A stretch of DNA of 64,000 nt from NCBI GenBank assembly GCA_934141245.1, contig CAKPCB010000002.1:1-64000 (forward strand). Reading direction: 5' to 3'. The notes beneath the pieces are model-generated. The model ran no database searches. It was not told where the DNA came from and saw only the letters and a list, made by a program, of their open reading frames with translations. Shown here in pieces: positions 27,401-35,954 of this stretch (positions are counted from its first letter, which is position 1; each line of letters opens with the position of its first letter). A program made the translations under genes and the position numbers. This stretch comes from an uncultured Bacilli bacterium. GTDB lineage: Bacteria > Bacillota_I > Bacilli_A > RF39 > UBA660.

Positions 27401-28140
27401 ATAATGAATTCAATATTAATTATTCTATTGCAATGAGTGATTCAACAGATTTAGCTATTTCTTCAATTGGACTTATGCTTTTAAGAAAAAGAAAACAAAT
27501 TTTAAATAATGATATAAATAACATAGAAGTATTGATGAATAATACAATATTTAGAACAATAGAACTTTTGATTAAAGATAATGTTCCAGAAAAAAGAATA
27601 AAAAAAGTCAATAAGAATAAAACTAAACTATCTAAACTAAAATTAAATATATCTTCATTAGAGGAAGATCTTCAAAATATATTCTCATCAACAATTGATA
27701 TAAATGATGTTATTTCTAACTGTTCTACGGTTGCAGACTTAAAATTGGCAATTTATGATAATGTTAGTAAGATAAGAGAACAATTGAATATTGGTATACC
27801 AAAAGAAAAATCTGAATTAAAAGATAGAGAAACAGTTATAAATTCAATAAATAAAACTTATAATTCATTTGTTGAAAAATCTGATGTTATAAATTTACAA
27901 ATTATGAATGATAGAATAGCTGGTAATCAAGATCACAACAGAGTTATAGATTTTCAAAATATATATAATGATTGTATTAAATCTAGTTTATATGAGTGTG
28001 TTAAATCATCATTTAAACCAGGACTAGAAAAAACTATTAATAATGAAGAAGTAGATAGTGATGTTGTTGATTTAATAAACGAATTAAAAGAATGTAATAA
28101 TTATGAAGATTTAGATAGTTTTAATGTAAAAACAAGATAG
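24427..28140 (+). CDS. Very long, divergent SecA-like translocase ATPase
   Basis: 1237 residues; normal SecA is about 800-900. About 230 unique N-terminal residues come first. The DEAD motor then carries MYTGEGKTLTAIFPAYLNAL (Walker A at about 288-292), FTPNDYLAKRDA, YGASSQFAFDFL, and VDEADQILIDDAQTPYIL (Walker B at about 394-397), where usual SecA has DEVDSILIDEARTPL. The second motor half has SGMTGTAD, TIATQRAGRGTDIKLGG (about 799) and GKGRVGRQGEPGE (about 925). Helical scaffold-like sequence follows, and the C-terminal Cys/His zinc tail of housekeeping SecA is missing. ATP-binding residues are intact, so it is probably active. It may be a SecA2-like accessory motor or a separate SecA-like family; no SecY2 or accessory Sec gene is nearby. 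Own promoter. Confidence 0.8.
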   Translation: MENNNIERLFNKLEIYEYEKIIKKIDDYYIIYKDNPGVTFSLDPKIEKCLMDGEEGFQYYFSSYMDSGYLTSRMKHLIEESKMIKMSNNPDYELTKYIDSVADKFENISPDINTFYKIKMLRDEYYKDPYKFTFFDQTLVFFAGLKYLPEFKKVMDSISEELAGRLKTGENIVLATVEIFENRNIRLDLEPFFERFNIDKLKDELKEELNDALQAESFITVSNKLKQLVRGMISKGVDEEEALKEVLPEAYGLVKAVIEHVTGKKAYDVQLMGAIAMNNGNVSQMYTGEGKTLTAIFPAYLNALLGKEVDIFTPNDYLAKRDATDNKRIFELLNMSANYLSENQTVEEKKKVYKSDIIYGASSQFAFDFLKDTTEKDPTKIMQRSEKPGFVIVDEADQILIDDAQTPYILNDSSKGLSLDDRNANDTAIKKMYLALEIEKLLSSNVKRVDNIYDFEALTEENSDEQQKKYSKDANIIVFSGNSSMDNKAVLTKKGEYELFSYLLSDKIKIYEMHNKDYFVDNPLYVDGEDYTMNNNSLSLTISGIEKAIKNTKEFFDLYMDWLTKPEYQNMRSYVNNAIKARYILEKGKDYQIVTNPETNKEEIKVLKSGRIAKDSKYRDGLHQAIELKEGLGVILGENEKIFDNSTSSISNRALLSRYSKVSGMTGTADKDIFDKIYGLDTFDVPKNKEYEYSKNPHLNSMPFQRVDNPTILCKTNKLKTVLILKDVIDSYKKKQPVLVVTDSDEEAKYIHSLLTTGLNPPYDNLEVGLLTSSNNNEEEAEIIRDAGKLGSITIATQRAGRGTDIKLGGESVVNFNTVKEQILLVEAANFVLTNAIDASSSEITEDKKHKLAKLASDTVTNHPEYLKNTLENIRKMYLNDPTYKDKIDYLTNERINKLKNEVYLTGGLKYIQTKPFATTRNDDQGKGRVGRQGEPGETIMYASLSDIESFGIDKESEDYKTVVDILGEKNYVSDENVDGAISQVIENAQSNNEFNINYSIAMSDSTDLAISSIGLMLLRKRKQILNNDINNIEVLMNNTIFRTIELLIKDNVPEKRIKKVNKNKTKLSKLKLNISSLEEDLQNIFSSTIDINDVISNCSTVADLKLAIYDNVSKIREQLNIGIPKEKSELKDRETVINSINKTYNSFVEKSDVINLQIMNDRIAGNQDHNRVIDFQNIYNDCIKSSLYECVKSSFKPGLEKTINNEEVDSDVVDLINELKECNNYEDLDSFNVKTR

Positions 28141-28163
28141 ATTTAAATTTCTATCTTGTTTTT
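28128..28163. terminator. Two-way terminator between converging genes
   Basis: AAAAACAAGATAG (28128-28140) pairs with CTATCTTGTTTTT (28151-28163). The stem overlaps the end of the SecA-like gene and the stop of the IMPACT-family gene, with A/T tails on both sides. Confidence 0.85.
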
Positions 28164-28718
28164 TTCTAATATATTATATTTTATATTATTATCATCTAAA
28201 ATTTTAATTTTATCTTTTGGACATTTAATTGTGTATTTAATATTAGTAAAGTAATCTTTTTTGTATTCTAAATCCTTGATTAAAAAATCTATCTTTTTTT
28301 GATTATCATATGTAGTATTTATTTCTAATGTATATCCATCAACCAATTCATAAAATTTACATAACTTTAATGCTTCAACAATGGAATTTCTATATGCTCT
28401 TACAAGACCTGATGCACCAAGCTTTATTCCACCAAAATATCTTGTCACTACGCACAATATGTAATTAAGTTCATTTTTTAATAATACTTCCATTATTGGA
28501 ACTCCTGCAGTTCCACCGGGTTCTCCATCATCACTTGATTTTCTTAAATTGTCTATAATATATGCATAACAATAGTGTGTAGCATCTTTATGTTTTAATT
28601 TAATTTTATTAATAAGACTATTAACCTCATCTAATGAATTAACTCTAACAATATCTGTAATAAATATAGATTTGTTTATTTCAAATGAATTAACAATATT
28701 ATCTTTTATACATTTCAT
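28143..28718 (-). CDS. IMPACT/YigZ-family protein
   Basis: 191 residues, ATG after GGTGAT. The signature SSDDGEPGGTAGVPIMEVL and VTRYFGGIKLGASGLVRAYRN define the UPF0029/IMPACT family (YvyE of B. subtilis, YigZ of E. coli). The C-terminal 60 residues fit the family's EF-G-like second domain. A role near the ribosome or in stress translation is proposed for eukaryotic IMPACT; the bacterial role is not settled. It converges on the SecA-like gene. Confidence 0.9.
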   Translation of the reverse strand: MKCIKDNIVNSFEINKSIFITDIVRVNSLDEVNSLINKIKLKHKDATHYCYAYIIDNLRKSSDDGEPGGTAGVPIMEVLLKNELNYILCVVTRYFGGIKLGASGLVRAYRNSIVEALKLCKFYELVDGYTLEINTTYDNQKKIDFLIKDLEYKKDYFTNIKYTIKCPKDKIKILDDNNIKYNILEKNKIEI

Positions 28719-28772
28719 ATGTTATCACCAGTAATATTATATATGATTTTTAGATTAAAAAAAAGAATCTGA

Positions 28773-29174
28773 CTAGCAGAAACTTTTTTTAGATGTATAT
28801 TTATTATTTTTTAATTCCTGTTTTGCTGAATCAAATATTATTTTCTTTGCAACATCATCTGCAGATGTTTTATAAGCAAATGCTATTTGATCAATAGATA
28901 AACCATTTAAATATAAATCATCAAATCTATTTTGTTCTGAGAATAGTATAGCCAATCTAATTATAGATTTAGACTTAACATCCATATATTGATATTCTTG
29001 ATGATCCAATACATTAGATATTATATTTTCACGTAATGCAGAACTTTCATTTGTATAGCTTCCTGGGAAACCATAGTTAGTACTTATCTCGTTATATAAT
29101 TCTACATCCTCTGGTGTTATGCTTTCCATGTCAATTTGAAATTCAGCAACTGAATACTTATTATTTTTATTCAT
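28773..29174 (-). CDS. Hypothetical protein with a strong promoter
   Basis: 133 residues from the ATG at 29174, 9 bases after GAGAGGGG; the longer reading from 29234 would begin inside the promoter. Soluble and mostly helical: an acidic VELYNEI start, then ENIISNVLDHQEYQYMD, IIRLAILFSEQNRFDDLYL and LSIDQIAFAYKTSADDVAKKI, the last resembling a helix-turn-helix-like segment. No family is recognised. The promoter at 29203-29231 is near consensus, so it is likely well expressed. Confidence 0.7.
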   Translation of the reverse strand: MNKNNKYSVAEFQIDMESITPEDVELYNEISTNYGFPGSYTNESSALRENIISNVLDHQEYQYMDVKSKSIIRLAILFSEQNRFDDLYLNGLSIDQIAFAYKTSADDVAKKIIFDSAKQELKNNKYTSKKSFC

Positions 29175-29202
29175 TTTCAAAATCCCCTCTCTTTGATTAG
29201 GT

Positions 29203-29231
29203 ATAATATCATATAAACTACACTTTGTCAA
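29203..29231 (-). promoter_or_regulatory. Near-consensus sigma-A promoter, minus strand
   Basis: On the minus strand: TTGACA (29226-29231), 17-base spacer, TATTAT (29203-29208). It drives the gene ending at 28773. Confidence 0.75.
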
Positions 29232-29261
29232 CATTTTTTAACATTTCTATTAGTTTGATGC

Positions 29262-29290
29262 TTTACCAATAGATATACATGTGTTATTAT
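29262..29290 (+). promoter_or_regulatory. Promoter of the sigma-factor gene
   Basis: TTTACC (29262-29267), 17-base spacer ending in TGT, TATTAT (29285-29290). It diverges from the promoter at 29203. Confidence 0.55.
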
Positions 29291-29341
29291 ATATAGCATT
29301 ATTTAATACTTTATTTTTATTAAAATTAGAGGGTGATTAAT

Positions 29342-30040
29342 TTGGAATCAAATGAATTATTTATTGTTAGTAAAAAGAATTTACCTAATATATTACCAAA
29401 TGAAGAAATAATTGATTTATTTAAATTGAAGAATCAAGGAGATGTGAATGCAAAAAATAAAATTATAATGCATAATATTAGACTTGTTTTATATAGGGTT
29501 CTTGAAAGATTTGAAAGCTGTGATTGTGAAAAAAGTGAATTAGTTTCGGTTGGTATCATTGGATTAGAGAAAGCAGTATATACATTTAATATAGAAAAAA
29601 ATGTAAAATTTAGTACTTATGCAGTTAAATGCATTGATTATGAAATATCTAATTTTTTATATAAACATAAGAAATATAAAAAAATAATAGATTCAAATTA
29701 TGAATACACTTATTTTAAAAATAAAACTCAACATTATGAAAATACATTAGTAGATGATACTGATTTGGAATCTTTAATTATTAATGATGAAGTATATAGC
29801 AGAATAGGAGAAATTGTTGAAGAGTTACCAGAAAGAGAAAAATTAATAGTTACATTGTACTTTGGTTTTAATGATAATGAAAGACTTTTTCAGTATGATA
29901 TTGCAAAGATTGTTAATTTAACTCAACCACAAATTTGTAGATTACTTTCAAAAAGTGTTAATTATATTGGACAGAAACTTTGCTACGAAGGATTAATTGA
30001 ATTAAACAACTCAGTTAAAGTAAAAAAACAAAAGAAATAA
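29342..30040 (+). CDS. Sigma-70 family factor of sporulation-sigma type
   Basis: 232 residues from a TTG at 29342, 6-7 bases after GAGGGTGAT; the GTG at 29333 is part of that site. No sigma region 1.1. Region 2 reads LFKLKNQGDVNAKNKIIMHNIRLVL, SVGIIGLEKAVYTF and NVKFSTYAVKCIDYEI, close in shape to the SigE/F/G/K group. Region 4 ends with an HTH (IAKIVNLTQPQICRLLSK). The region between 2 and 4 is short. It may replace one of the sporulation sigmas, but which one cannot be read off. No anti-sigma or SpoIIGA-type gene lies beside it. Confidence 0.8.
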   Translation: MESNELFIVSKKNLPNILPNEEIIDLFKLKNQGDVNAKNKIIMHNIRLVLYRVLERFESCDCEKSELVSVGIIGLEKAVYTFNIEKNVKFSTYAVKCIDYEISNFLYKHKKYKKIIDSNYEYTYFKNKTQHYENTLVDDTDLESLIINDEVYSRIGEIVEELPEREKLIVTLYFGFNDNERLFQYDIAKIVNLTQPQICRLLSKSVNYIGQKLCYEGLIELNNSVKVKKQKK

Positions 30041-30075
30041 TAAGTAACATATGTTTTGCTTCATTATTTCTTTAT
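30031..30075 (+). terminator. Hairpin terminator
   Basis: AAAGAAATAAT (30031-30041) pairs with ATTATTTCTTT (30063-30073), with a loop of about 21 bases; T-rich sequence follows. It overlaps the sigma gene's stop. Confidence 0.55.
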
Positions 30076-30117
30076 ATTTTTATTTACTTATTATATAATA
30101 TCGTTAGAGGGATAAAT

Positions 30118-31890
30118 ATGTATAATATTGGAGAAAAACTTAAAGAAAAGCTTTTATTACTTCCTGAAGTACCTGGTAGTTATCAAATGAAAAATAAAGA
30201 TGGAAATATAATATATGTTGGAAAAGCTAAAAATCTAAAAAGAAGAGTAAATAGCTATTTTAACAGAGTTCAAACCGGCAAAACACTACTATTGGTAAAG
30301 GAAATTGATGACTTTGAGTACATTGTTACTTCAACTGAGATAGAATCACTAATTTTAGAAATAACATTAATAAAAAAATATAATCCTAAGTATAACATCT
30401 TATTAAAAGATGACAAAACATACCCATTTATTGAACTTACACTTAATCCTTATCCTTCATTGAAAGTAGTTAGAAATGTAAAGAGAAAGAAAAAAGTTAA
30501 TAAACTATTTGGACCATATCCAAATGTTAAAGCTGCCAAAACAACAGTAGAAATGTTAAATAGAGTATATCCATTAAAAAAATGCAATGGAATGCCTAAA
30601 AAAGAGTGTTTATATTATCACATTGGTGAATGTCTAGGATATTGTATAAATAAAAATGTTGATACAACAGAAATGGTTAAGGAAATAATTTCATTTTTAA
30701 ATGGCAATCATGAGTTTATTACAAAGAGAATAAGAAATGAAATGGATAAAGCAAGTGAAAATATGAATTATGAAAAAGCACTTGAATTAAGAGAAATGCT
30801 AAATGATATTGAAATTACTTTAAAGAAACAGAAAATTGATCTTAATATAAAAGAAGATTTTGATGTTATTAACTATTATAATCACAACAATTATTTAACT
30901 GTTGTAGTATTCTTTATAAGAAATGGTATATTATTTGGTAGAAACTTTGAAACATTTGAATATTGTGGAGATGTTAATGATAATATTATTGAGTATTTAA
31001 TAAAGTTTTATGAAAATAATGGTATATCATTAAAACACCTAATTGTTCCAAAAGAATTAAATATAGATATTCTACAAGCTTACTTAAATGTAAAAGTAAC
31101 AACACCTCAAAAAGGAAAAATTAAAAAATTGTTAGATATGGCTTCTGATAATGCTAAAGCAATACTAAATGAAAAAGAAGAATTACTAAAGAAAAGTAAT
31201 GAAGCAAGGCATAATGCAATAAAAGAATTAGAATCAGCTTTAAACATGGATAAAATATATAGAATTGAAGCTTTTGATAATTCTCATTTGTTTGGAACAT
31301 TTTATGTTGCAGGAATGGTCGTATTTGATGAATTCGTACCAAATAAAAATGAATATAGAAAATATAAAATAAATAGTGAAGTAAAAGATGATATATCTGC
31401 AATGAGAGAGGTTATATATAGACGTTATTATAAAGTTTTAATGGAAAATTTAGAAAAACCCGACTTAATTATTGTAGATGGTGGAAAGGCACAAATTAGA
31501 GTTGCTAAGGAAATAATTGAAAGCCTAAACTTAAACATTAAGGTAGTAGGACTTGCTAAGGATGATAAGCATAAAACTAATGTATTAATTGACAGCAATT
31601 TAAATCAAATTGAATTAAATAAGAGAGGGAATTTATTTTTATTCTTAAACAAAATTCAAGATGAAGTACATAGATACACAATTAGTTATCATAGAAATAT
31701 AAAAAGCAAGGGAGCTTTATCTAGTGTGTTGGATTTAGTAGATGGAATTGGAGAAGTAAGAAAAAAAGAACTTTTAAAAAGATTTGGATCATTAAAGAAA
31801 ATGAAAGAGGCTAGTATCAAAGATTTAAATGAGATTTTACCTAATGATATAGCAAAAAAATTATACAATTATTTAGAAGAAATGGAATAA
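30118..31890 (+). CDS. uvrC: Excinuclease ABC subunit C
   Basis: 590 residues, ATG after TAGAGGGAT. GIY-YIG nuclease at the N-terminus (PGSYQMKNKDGNIIYVGKAK), UVR helix pair for UvrB contact (MNYEKALELREMLNDIE, about residue 218), RNase H-like second nuclease (EAFDNSHLFGTFYVAGMVV, DLIIVDGGKAQ), and a C-terminal helix-hairpin-helix pair (VDGIGEVRKKELLKRFGS). It makes the two incisions in nucleotide excision repair. uvrA and uvrB are not in the window. mutL follows 14 bases later. Confidence 0.97.
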   Translation: MYNIGEKLKEKLLLLPEVPGSYQMKNKDGNIIYVGKAKNLKRRVNSYFNRVQTGKTLLLVKEIDDFEYIVTSTEIESLILEITLIKKYNPKYNILLKDDKTYPFIELTLNPYPSLKVVRNVKRKKKVNKLFGPYPNVKAAKTTVEMLNRVYPLKKCNGMPKKECLYYHIGECLGYCINKNVDTTEMVKEIISFLNGNHEFITKRIRNEMDKASENMNYEKALELREMLNDIEITLKKQKIDLNIKEDFDVINYYNHNNYLTVVVFFIRNGILFGRNFETFEYCGDVNDNIIEYLIKFYENNGISLKHLIVPKELNIDILQAYLNVKVTTPQKGKIKKLLDMASDNAKAILNEKEELLKKSNEARHNAIKELESALNMDKIYRIEAFDNSHLFGTFYVAGMVVFDEFVPNKNEYRKYKINSEVKDDISAMREVIYRRYYKVLMENLEKPDLIIVDGGKAQIRVAKEIIESLNLNIKVVGLAKDDKHKTNVLIDSNLNQIELNKRGNLFLFLNKIQDEVHRYTISYHRNIKSKGALSSVLDLVDGIGEVRKKELLKRFGSLKKMKEASIKDLNEILPNDIAKKLYNYLEEME

Positions 31891-31904
31891 TAGGAAGTGA
31901 ATAT

Positions 31905-33692
31905 ATGTCAAAAATTGAAGTAATGAGTACAGATTTATCTAATAAAATAGCAGCAGGTGAAGTAATTGAAAAAACAATGAATGTTGTAAAAGAATTAGTA
32001 GAAAATTCTATTGATGCCGGAAGTAGTACAATCACTATAGAGTTACAAGATAGTGGTGTTAAGGAAATAATCGTTACTGATGATGGTGAGGGCATGAGTA
32101 GAGAAGATGCAGAGAAGGCATTTTTAAGACACGCTACTAGTAAATTAAAATCATTAGATGATTTATTTAATATAGACAGCTTAGGCTTTAGAGGTGAGGC
32201 ACTACCTTCGATTGCAGCAGTTTCAGAAGTTTTATTAAAAACCTCAAACGGAATAGAAGGAACAGAAATATTAGTTACAGGTGGAGAATTAAAGTATATT
32301 GAAAAAGCTGATTTAGTTAAAGGAACTAAGATAATTGTAAAAGATTTATTTTATAATACACCGGTAAGACTTAAATATTTGAAAAATTTGTATGTTGAAC
32401 TTGCAAATGTAGTAGAATACGTAAACAAAATCGCTTTATCTTATCCTGATATAAAATTTGTTCTTACAAATAATAACAAACAACTTTTAAATACAGAAGG
32501 GAAAGGTAATTTATTAAAAGTAATAAATAATATATATGGTCTAGAAGTTACTAAAAAAATGATAGAAATAACTAATGAAAATGATGACTATAAAATAAAC
32601 GGTTACATTTCATATCCAGAGGTAACTAAACCGAATAGAAATAGTATAATTACTTTTGTTAATGGCAGATATATAAAAAATAATGAGGTAAATAAAACTA
32701 TTATTGAATCATATCATACTTATATACCCATTGATAAATATCCAATTATAATTCTTAATATAGAAGTTGATCCAATACTAATAGATATAAACATACATCC
32801 AACTAAAATGGATATTAAATTTTCAAAAATTGATACATTAAAATCTCTTATAATTGACACAATATCAAAAAAGTTAAAAAGTTTAACATTAATACCAAAT
32901 GTGAAAACATCTTCACTAAATGATGACGATGAGGATAATTATTATATTAATAATTCTATGAATGATGTTAGCTATGAAATTAATGATAAAGTGGAAGAAT
33001 ATAACGTTAAGGAAGAAGTGACATTTGATTTTGATGAAGATAATAACTCAAATGAATTAATAAAAAGTGATAATAATAATAATGATGATGCAGTTATATC
33101 ACAACCTAGAATTAAAAAAATGTATCCAGTTGGTATTGCACTTGCTACATATGTAATTTGTGAAAATGAAGATGGCATGTATATAATTGATCAGCATGCA
33201 GCGGCAGAAAGAATAAACTATGAAAAATATTTTAACGCAATGAAGCAAAAGAAAAAAGATGTAATTAATCTATTAATACCCATTAAAGTGGAATTACCAT
33301 CAAATGAATTTATTCTTTTAAGAAATAATATAAATATAATGTTAGATATGGGCTTTGATATAGAAGAATTTGGAATTAATACTTATATTGTAAGAGCTCA
33401 TCCAACTTGGTTACCAGATTTTGGCGTTGAAGAGGCGATAAAAAAAATCATAAATATTGTAATCGAAAAAGAGTATTTTGATTATGGAAAGTTCATAGAA
33501 AAAGTTGCAATAACACTTGCATGTAAGATGAGTATAAAGGCAAATGATTACATTAGCTTGGATGATGTTGAAGTTTTAATTGAAAATCTTAGAAACACTG
33601 AGAATCCATTTACGTGTCCACATGGAAGACCAACTATTATTTCTTATTCTAAATATGAGTTAGAAAAAATGTTTAAAAGAGTTATGAATTAG
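31905..33692 (+). CDS. mutL: DNA mismatch repair protein MutL
   Basis: 595 residues, ATG after AGGAAGTG. GHKL ATPase N-terminus (NKIAAGEVIEK, ELVENSIDAG, DDGEGM, FLRHATSKL, LGFRGEALPSIA). A poorly conserved acidic linker follows. The C-terminal domain has the metal-binding endonuclease motif DQHAAAERINYE (DQHAx2Ex4E), ACKMSIKAND and CPHGRPT, so this is a nicking MutL of the type found where MutH is absent. mutS, usually upstream, is not beside it. Confidence 0.97.
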   Translation: MSKIEVMSTDLSNKIAAGEVIEKTMNVVKELVENSIDAGSSTITIELQDSGVKEIIVTDDGEGMSREDAEKAFLRHATSKLKSLDDLFNIDSLGFRGEALPSIAAVSEVLLKTSNGIEGTEILVTGGELKYIEKADLVKGTKIIVKDLFYNTPVRLKYLKNLYVELANVVEYVNKIALSYPDIKFVLTNNNKQLLNTEGKGNLLKVINNIYGLEVTKKMIEITNENDDYKINGYISYPEVTKPNRNSIITFVNGRYIKNNEVNKTIIESYHTYIPIDKYPIIILNIEVDPILIDINIHPTKMDIKFSKIDTLKSLIIDTISKKLKSLTLIPNVKTSSLNDDDEDNYYINNSMNDVSYEINDKVEEYNVKEEVTFDFDEDNNSNELIKSDNNNNDDAVISQPRIKKMYPVGIALATYVICENEDGMYIIDQHAAAERINYEKYFNAMKQKKKDVINLLIPIKVELPSNEFILLRNNINIMLDMGFDIEEFGINTYIVRAHPTWLPDFGVEEAIKKIINIVIEKEYFDYGKFIEKVAITLACKMSIKANDYISLDDVEVLIENLRNTENPFTCPHGRPTIISYSKYELEKMFKRVMN

Positions 33693-33708
33693 TATGTAAA
33701 TCCTTTGT

Positions 33709-33736
33709 AAAGATAAATTGAATATTTATCTTTTTT
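33709..33736 (+). terminator. Intrinsic terminator after mutL
   Basis: AAAGATAAAT (33709-33718), loop TGAAT, ATTTATCTTT (33724-33733), then T's. Confidence 0.85.
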
Positions 33737-33737
33737 C

Positions 33738-33766
33738 TTGTCAAAATAATAATGAAAGTTTATACT
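33738..33766 (+). promoter_or_regulatory. Sigma-A type promoter
   Basis: TTGTCA (33738-33743), 17-base spacer, TATACT (33761-33766), just after the mutL terminator and 28 bases before the surface-protein gene. Confidence 0.6.
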
Positions 33767-33794
33767 TATATATATAATAGGAAGGAAAAGAAGT

Positions 33795-35819
33795 ATGAAA
33801 AATAGGAAAAAAAGGAATTTAATTATTATCAGTTTGGCATGCCTATTAGTTTTTATGGGCGTTGGATATGCAGTTCTTTCAACTACTTTATCAATAAAGG
33901 GTGCTGCTTCATTAACTGGTAAATGGGACATACATATTGAAAGTATTGAAGCAACTACAACAAACGGTACTGCAACTTCTGAGACACCTACATTAAGTGA
34001 AAATAAGCTTGGTGCAGCTTTTGATGCTACTTTAAAAAAGCCTGGTGATTATGTAGAATATACAATTGTTGTAAAAAATGCAGGTTCAATTCCAGCTATG
34101 CTAATGGAATTAAAGCCTACTGTAACTGGTGAAAATATAGATGATATAATACTAACTCATACAATGATTCATGGGCAAATATTAAAAGAAGGTACATCTA
34201 CTACATTTACGCTTAGGGTATTATTTGATGATAGAGCAACAGATGTTGTAACGAATGCAAAGGCAACAATTGATATAGAATTATTGTATACACAATGGGA
34301 TGGCAACGAAGAAAATCTTGATCTTACAACTCAACCAGTAACTGCAAATGATTGCTTTATGATTGATTCAAACGGAGTAATCTTTGGATATAACAATCTT
34401 TGTGGAACATATGTAACTATACCTGACAGGGTTGATGGAATAGATGTTAAGAAAATATCTGAGTATGCATTTAAAAATCCAGATGTTTCAACTTTTGACA
34501 ATGAAAATACTGGCAAATCATTTATATTAGTACATAACCTTAATAAATATTCTGCGGTACAAACTTTTGTTGCAAATTTGATTGCTTCGGGTGAAGTATC
34601 AGCTGATGATGTTAAAATAATAAAGTATGAAGAAAAGGATAACTATTTAACTGGTGCGACTTATGCTTCTGGTATGATGGTTGAAGATGATGGTGCTTCG
34701 GCAACTGACGTGGAGCATAGTACACCTGCTAATATTGTGTACTTAGATTTATCTCAAGCAACTCATTTGACCTTTATAGACTCTAATGCATTTGTGTCTC
34801 CAACTACACCAGGTGATAAAACTCTAAGATATTTAAATTTATATGGGGTTAACTTGAGTGATGCTGGGAAAATGGATGATATGTTTAACAATGCTGTACT
34901 AACAGAATTAACAATAGACTCTGACTTCTTTAATAAAAGCGCAAGTGATATGGGTACAGTAACTGTAAATAAACTAAGAGTATTAAAAGGTACTTCTACA
35001 GTGTTAAATAATATAAATAATAAATTGCATCCAGATCAACTTATTATTGGTGAAGGAATTACCGAAGTAGGTGGATTTGGTGCCATAAATGGTCATATAT
35101 CAAACAATATAAAATCGGTTACACTTCCATCTTCAATAGAGAAAATTGCAGATTATGCATTTGCAAATAGTGGATTAGAAACCTTGACTACTAAAGGATA
35201 TAAACCAGCATCAGGACCTAATATTGCGGTTGCAATATCTCCAACAGTAAAATACGTTGGAAACTATGCATTTGCAAACAACAATATTACTGGAACAGTT
35301 ACTGTTAGTTCAGATACAATTGGTAATTATGCATTTAGTGGTAACTCTGGTATTGATAGAGTTGATTTTCTGGGCAATGGAAATTTAACTTCTATTGGAA
35401 ACTATGCATTTGATGGATGTAGCATAAAACTTATAGATATAGTTGCCGGTGGATTAGCTTCATTAAAATCAATAGGGGATTATGCATTTAGAAATTTAGT
35501 ATACGATTCATCAACAGGTTTTGGACCTCAATCTTTACTTAATGAAACTAAGGTATTAGAGACTATTGGAACTGGAGCATTCTATGGACATAGTTCCACT
35601 ACCTCAGTACTAAATATTCCATCATCTGTTAAATCTATTGGTGATAATGCATTTGTTTCTAAAACAGGTAGATTAGTGATTTATACTTCAAATAGTAGTT
35701 TGACTTATAATGGTCATTCTCCACAGCCACTAACTGAAACTGAAGTTGTTTATGATTCTTCTACAGAAACTGCTGATTCTAATATAAGAGGAAGCTATAC
35801 ATATCACTATAAACCATAA
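33795..35819 (+). CDS. Secreted BspA-type leucine-rich repeat surface protein
   Basis: 674 residues, ATG after AGGAAGGAAAAG. Basic start (MKNRKKR) and a hydrophobic stretch at about 8-28 running into GYAVLSTTLSIKGAASL, the kind of leader seen in SipW/TasA-like and other Firmicute surface proteins. Residues about 40-170 look like a beta-sandwich (VEYTIVVKNAGSIPAMLMEL). From about residue 440 on there are five or more BspA-type leucine-rich repeats with the core IG-YAF (for example VGNYAFANNNI, IGNYAFSGN, IGDYAFRNL), plus an isolated one near 220 (ISEYAFKN). No sortase motif or C-terminal membrane helix is visible. Single-gene unit with its own promoter and terminator. Likely host or matrix binding. 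Confidence 0.85.
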   Translation: MKNRKKRNLIIISLACLLVFMGVGYAVLSTTLSIKGAASLTGKWDIHIESIEATTTNGTATSETPTLSENKLGAAFDATLKKPGDYVEYTIVVKNAGSIPAMLMELKPTVTGENIDDIILTHTMIHGQILKEGTSTTFTLRVLFDDRATDVVTNAKATIDIELLYTQWDGNEENLDLTTQPVTANDCFMIDSNGVIFGYNNLCGTYVTIPDRVDGIDVKKISEYAFKNPDVSTFDNENTGKSFILVHNLNKYSAVQTFVANLIASGEVSADDVKIIKYEEKDNYLTGATYASGMMVEDDGASATDVEHSTPANIVYLDLSQATHLTFIDSNAFVSPTTPGDKTLRYLNLYGVNLSDAGKMDDMFNNAVLTELTIDSDFFNKSASDMGTVTVNKLRVLKGTSTVLNNINNKLHPDQLIIGEGITEVGGFGAINGHISNNIKSVTLPSSIEKIADYAFANSGLETLTTKGYKPASGPNIAVAISPTVKYVGNYAFANNNITGTVTVSSDTIGNYAFSGNSGIDRVDFLGNGNLTSIGNYAFDGCSIKLIDIVAGGLASLKSIGDYAFRNLVYDSSTGFGPQSLLNETKVLETIGTGAFYGHSSTTSVLNIPSSVKSIGDNAFVSKTGRLVIYTSNSSLTYNGHSPQPLTETEVVYDSSTETADSNIRGSYTYHYKP

Positions 35820-35840
35820 TATAAGCATAAATTTATATAT

Positions 35841-35875
35841 AAGTGATTGACAAATATATGTTAATCACTTTTTTT
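35841..35875 (+). terminator. Intrinsic terminator
   Basis: AAGTGATT (35841-35848) pairs with AATCACTT (35863-35870), followed by five more T's. Confidence 0.85.
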
Positions 35876-35926
35876 CTTTTCTTTTGTAAAGTTTTATGTC
35901 AAGTCCTTTTTTTCTTTTTTTAAATT

Positions 35927-35935
35927 TGCTATAAT
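35927..35935 (+). promoter_or_regulatory. Extended -10 promoter of parE
   Basis: TGCTATAAT (35927-35935) with no good -35. Transcription would begin near 35942, leaving a very short leader before the GTG at 35955, and ruling out the ATG at 35934 as start. Confidence 0.6.
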
Positions 35936-35954
35936 GAATAAGGAGATGATAGCA

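Noticed and set aside
35934..35954. ATG start for parE at 35934 or 35946
   Set aside because: The first overlaps the -10 box and the second touches the ribosome site; the GTG at 35955 fits both spacing and family N-termini.
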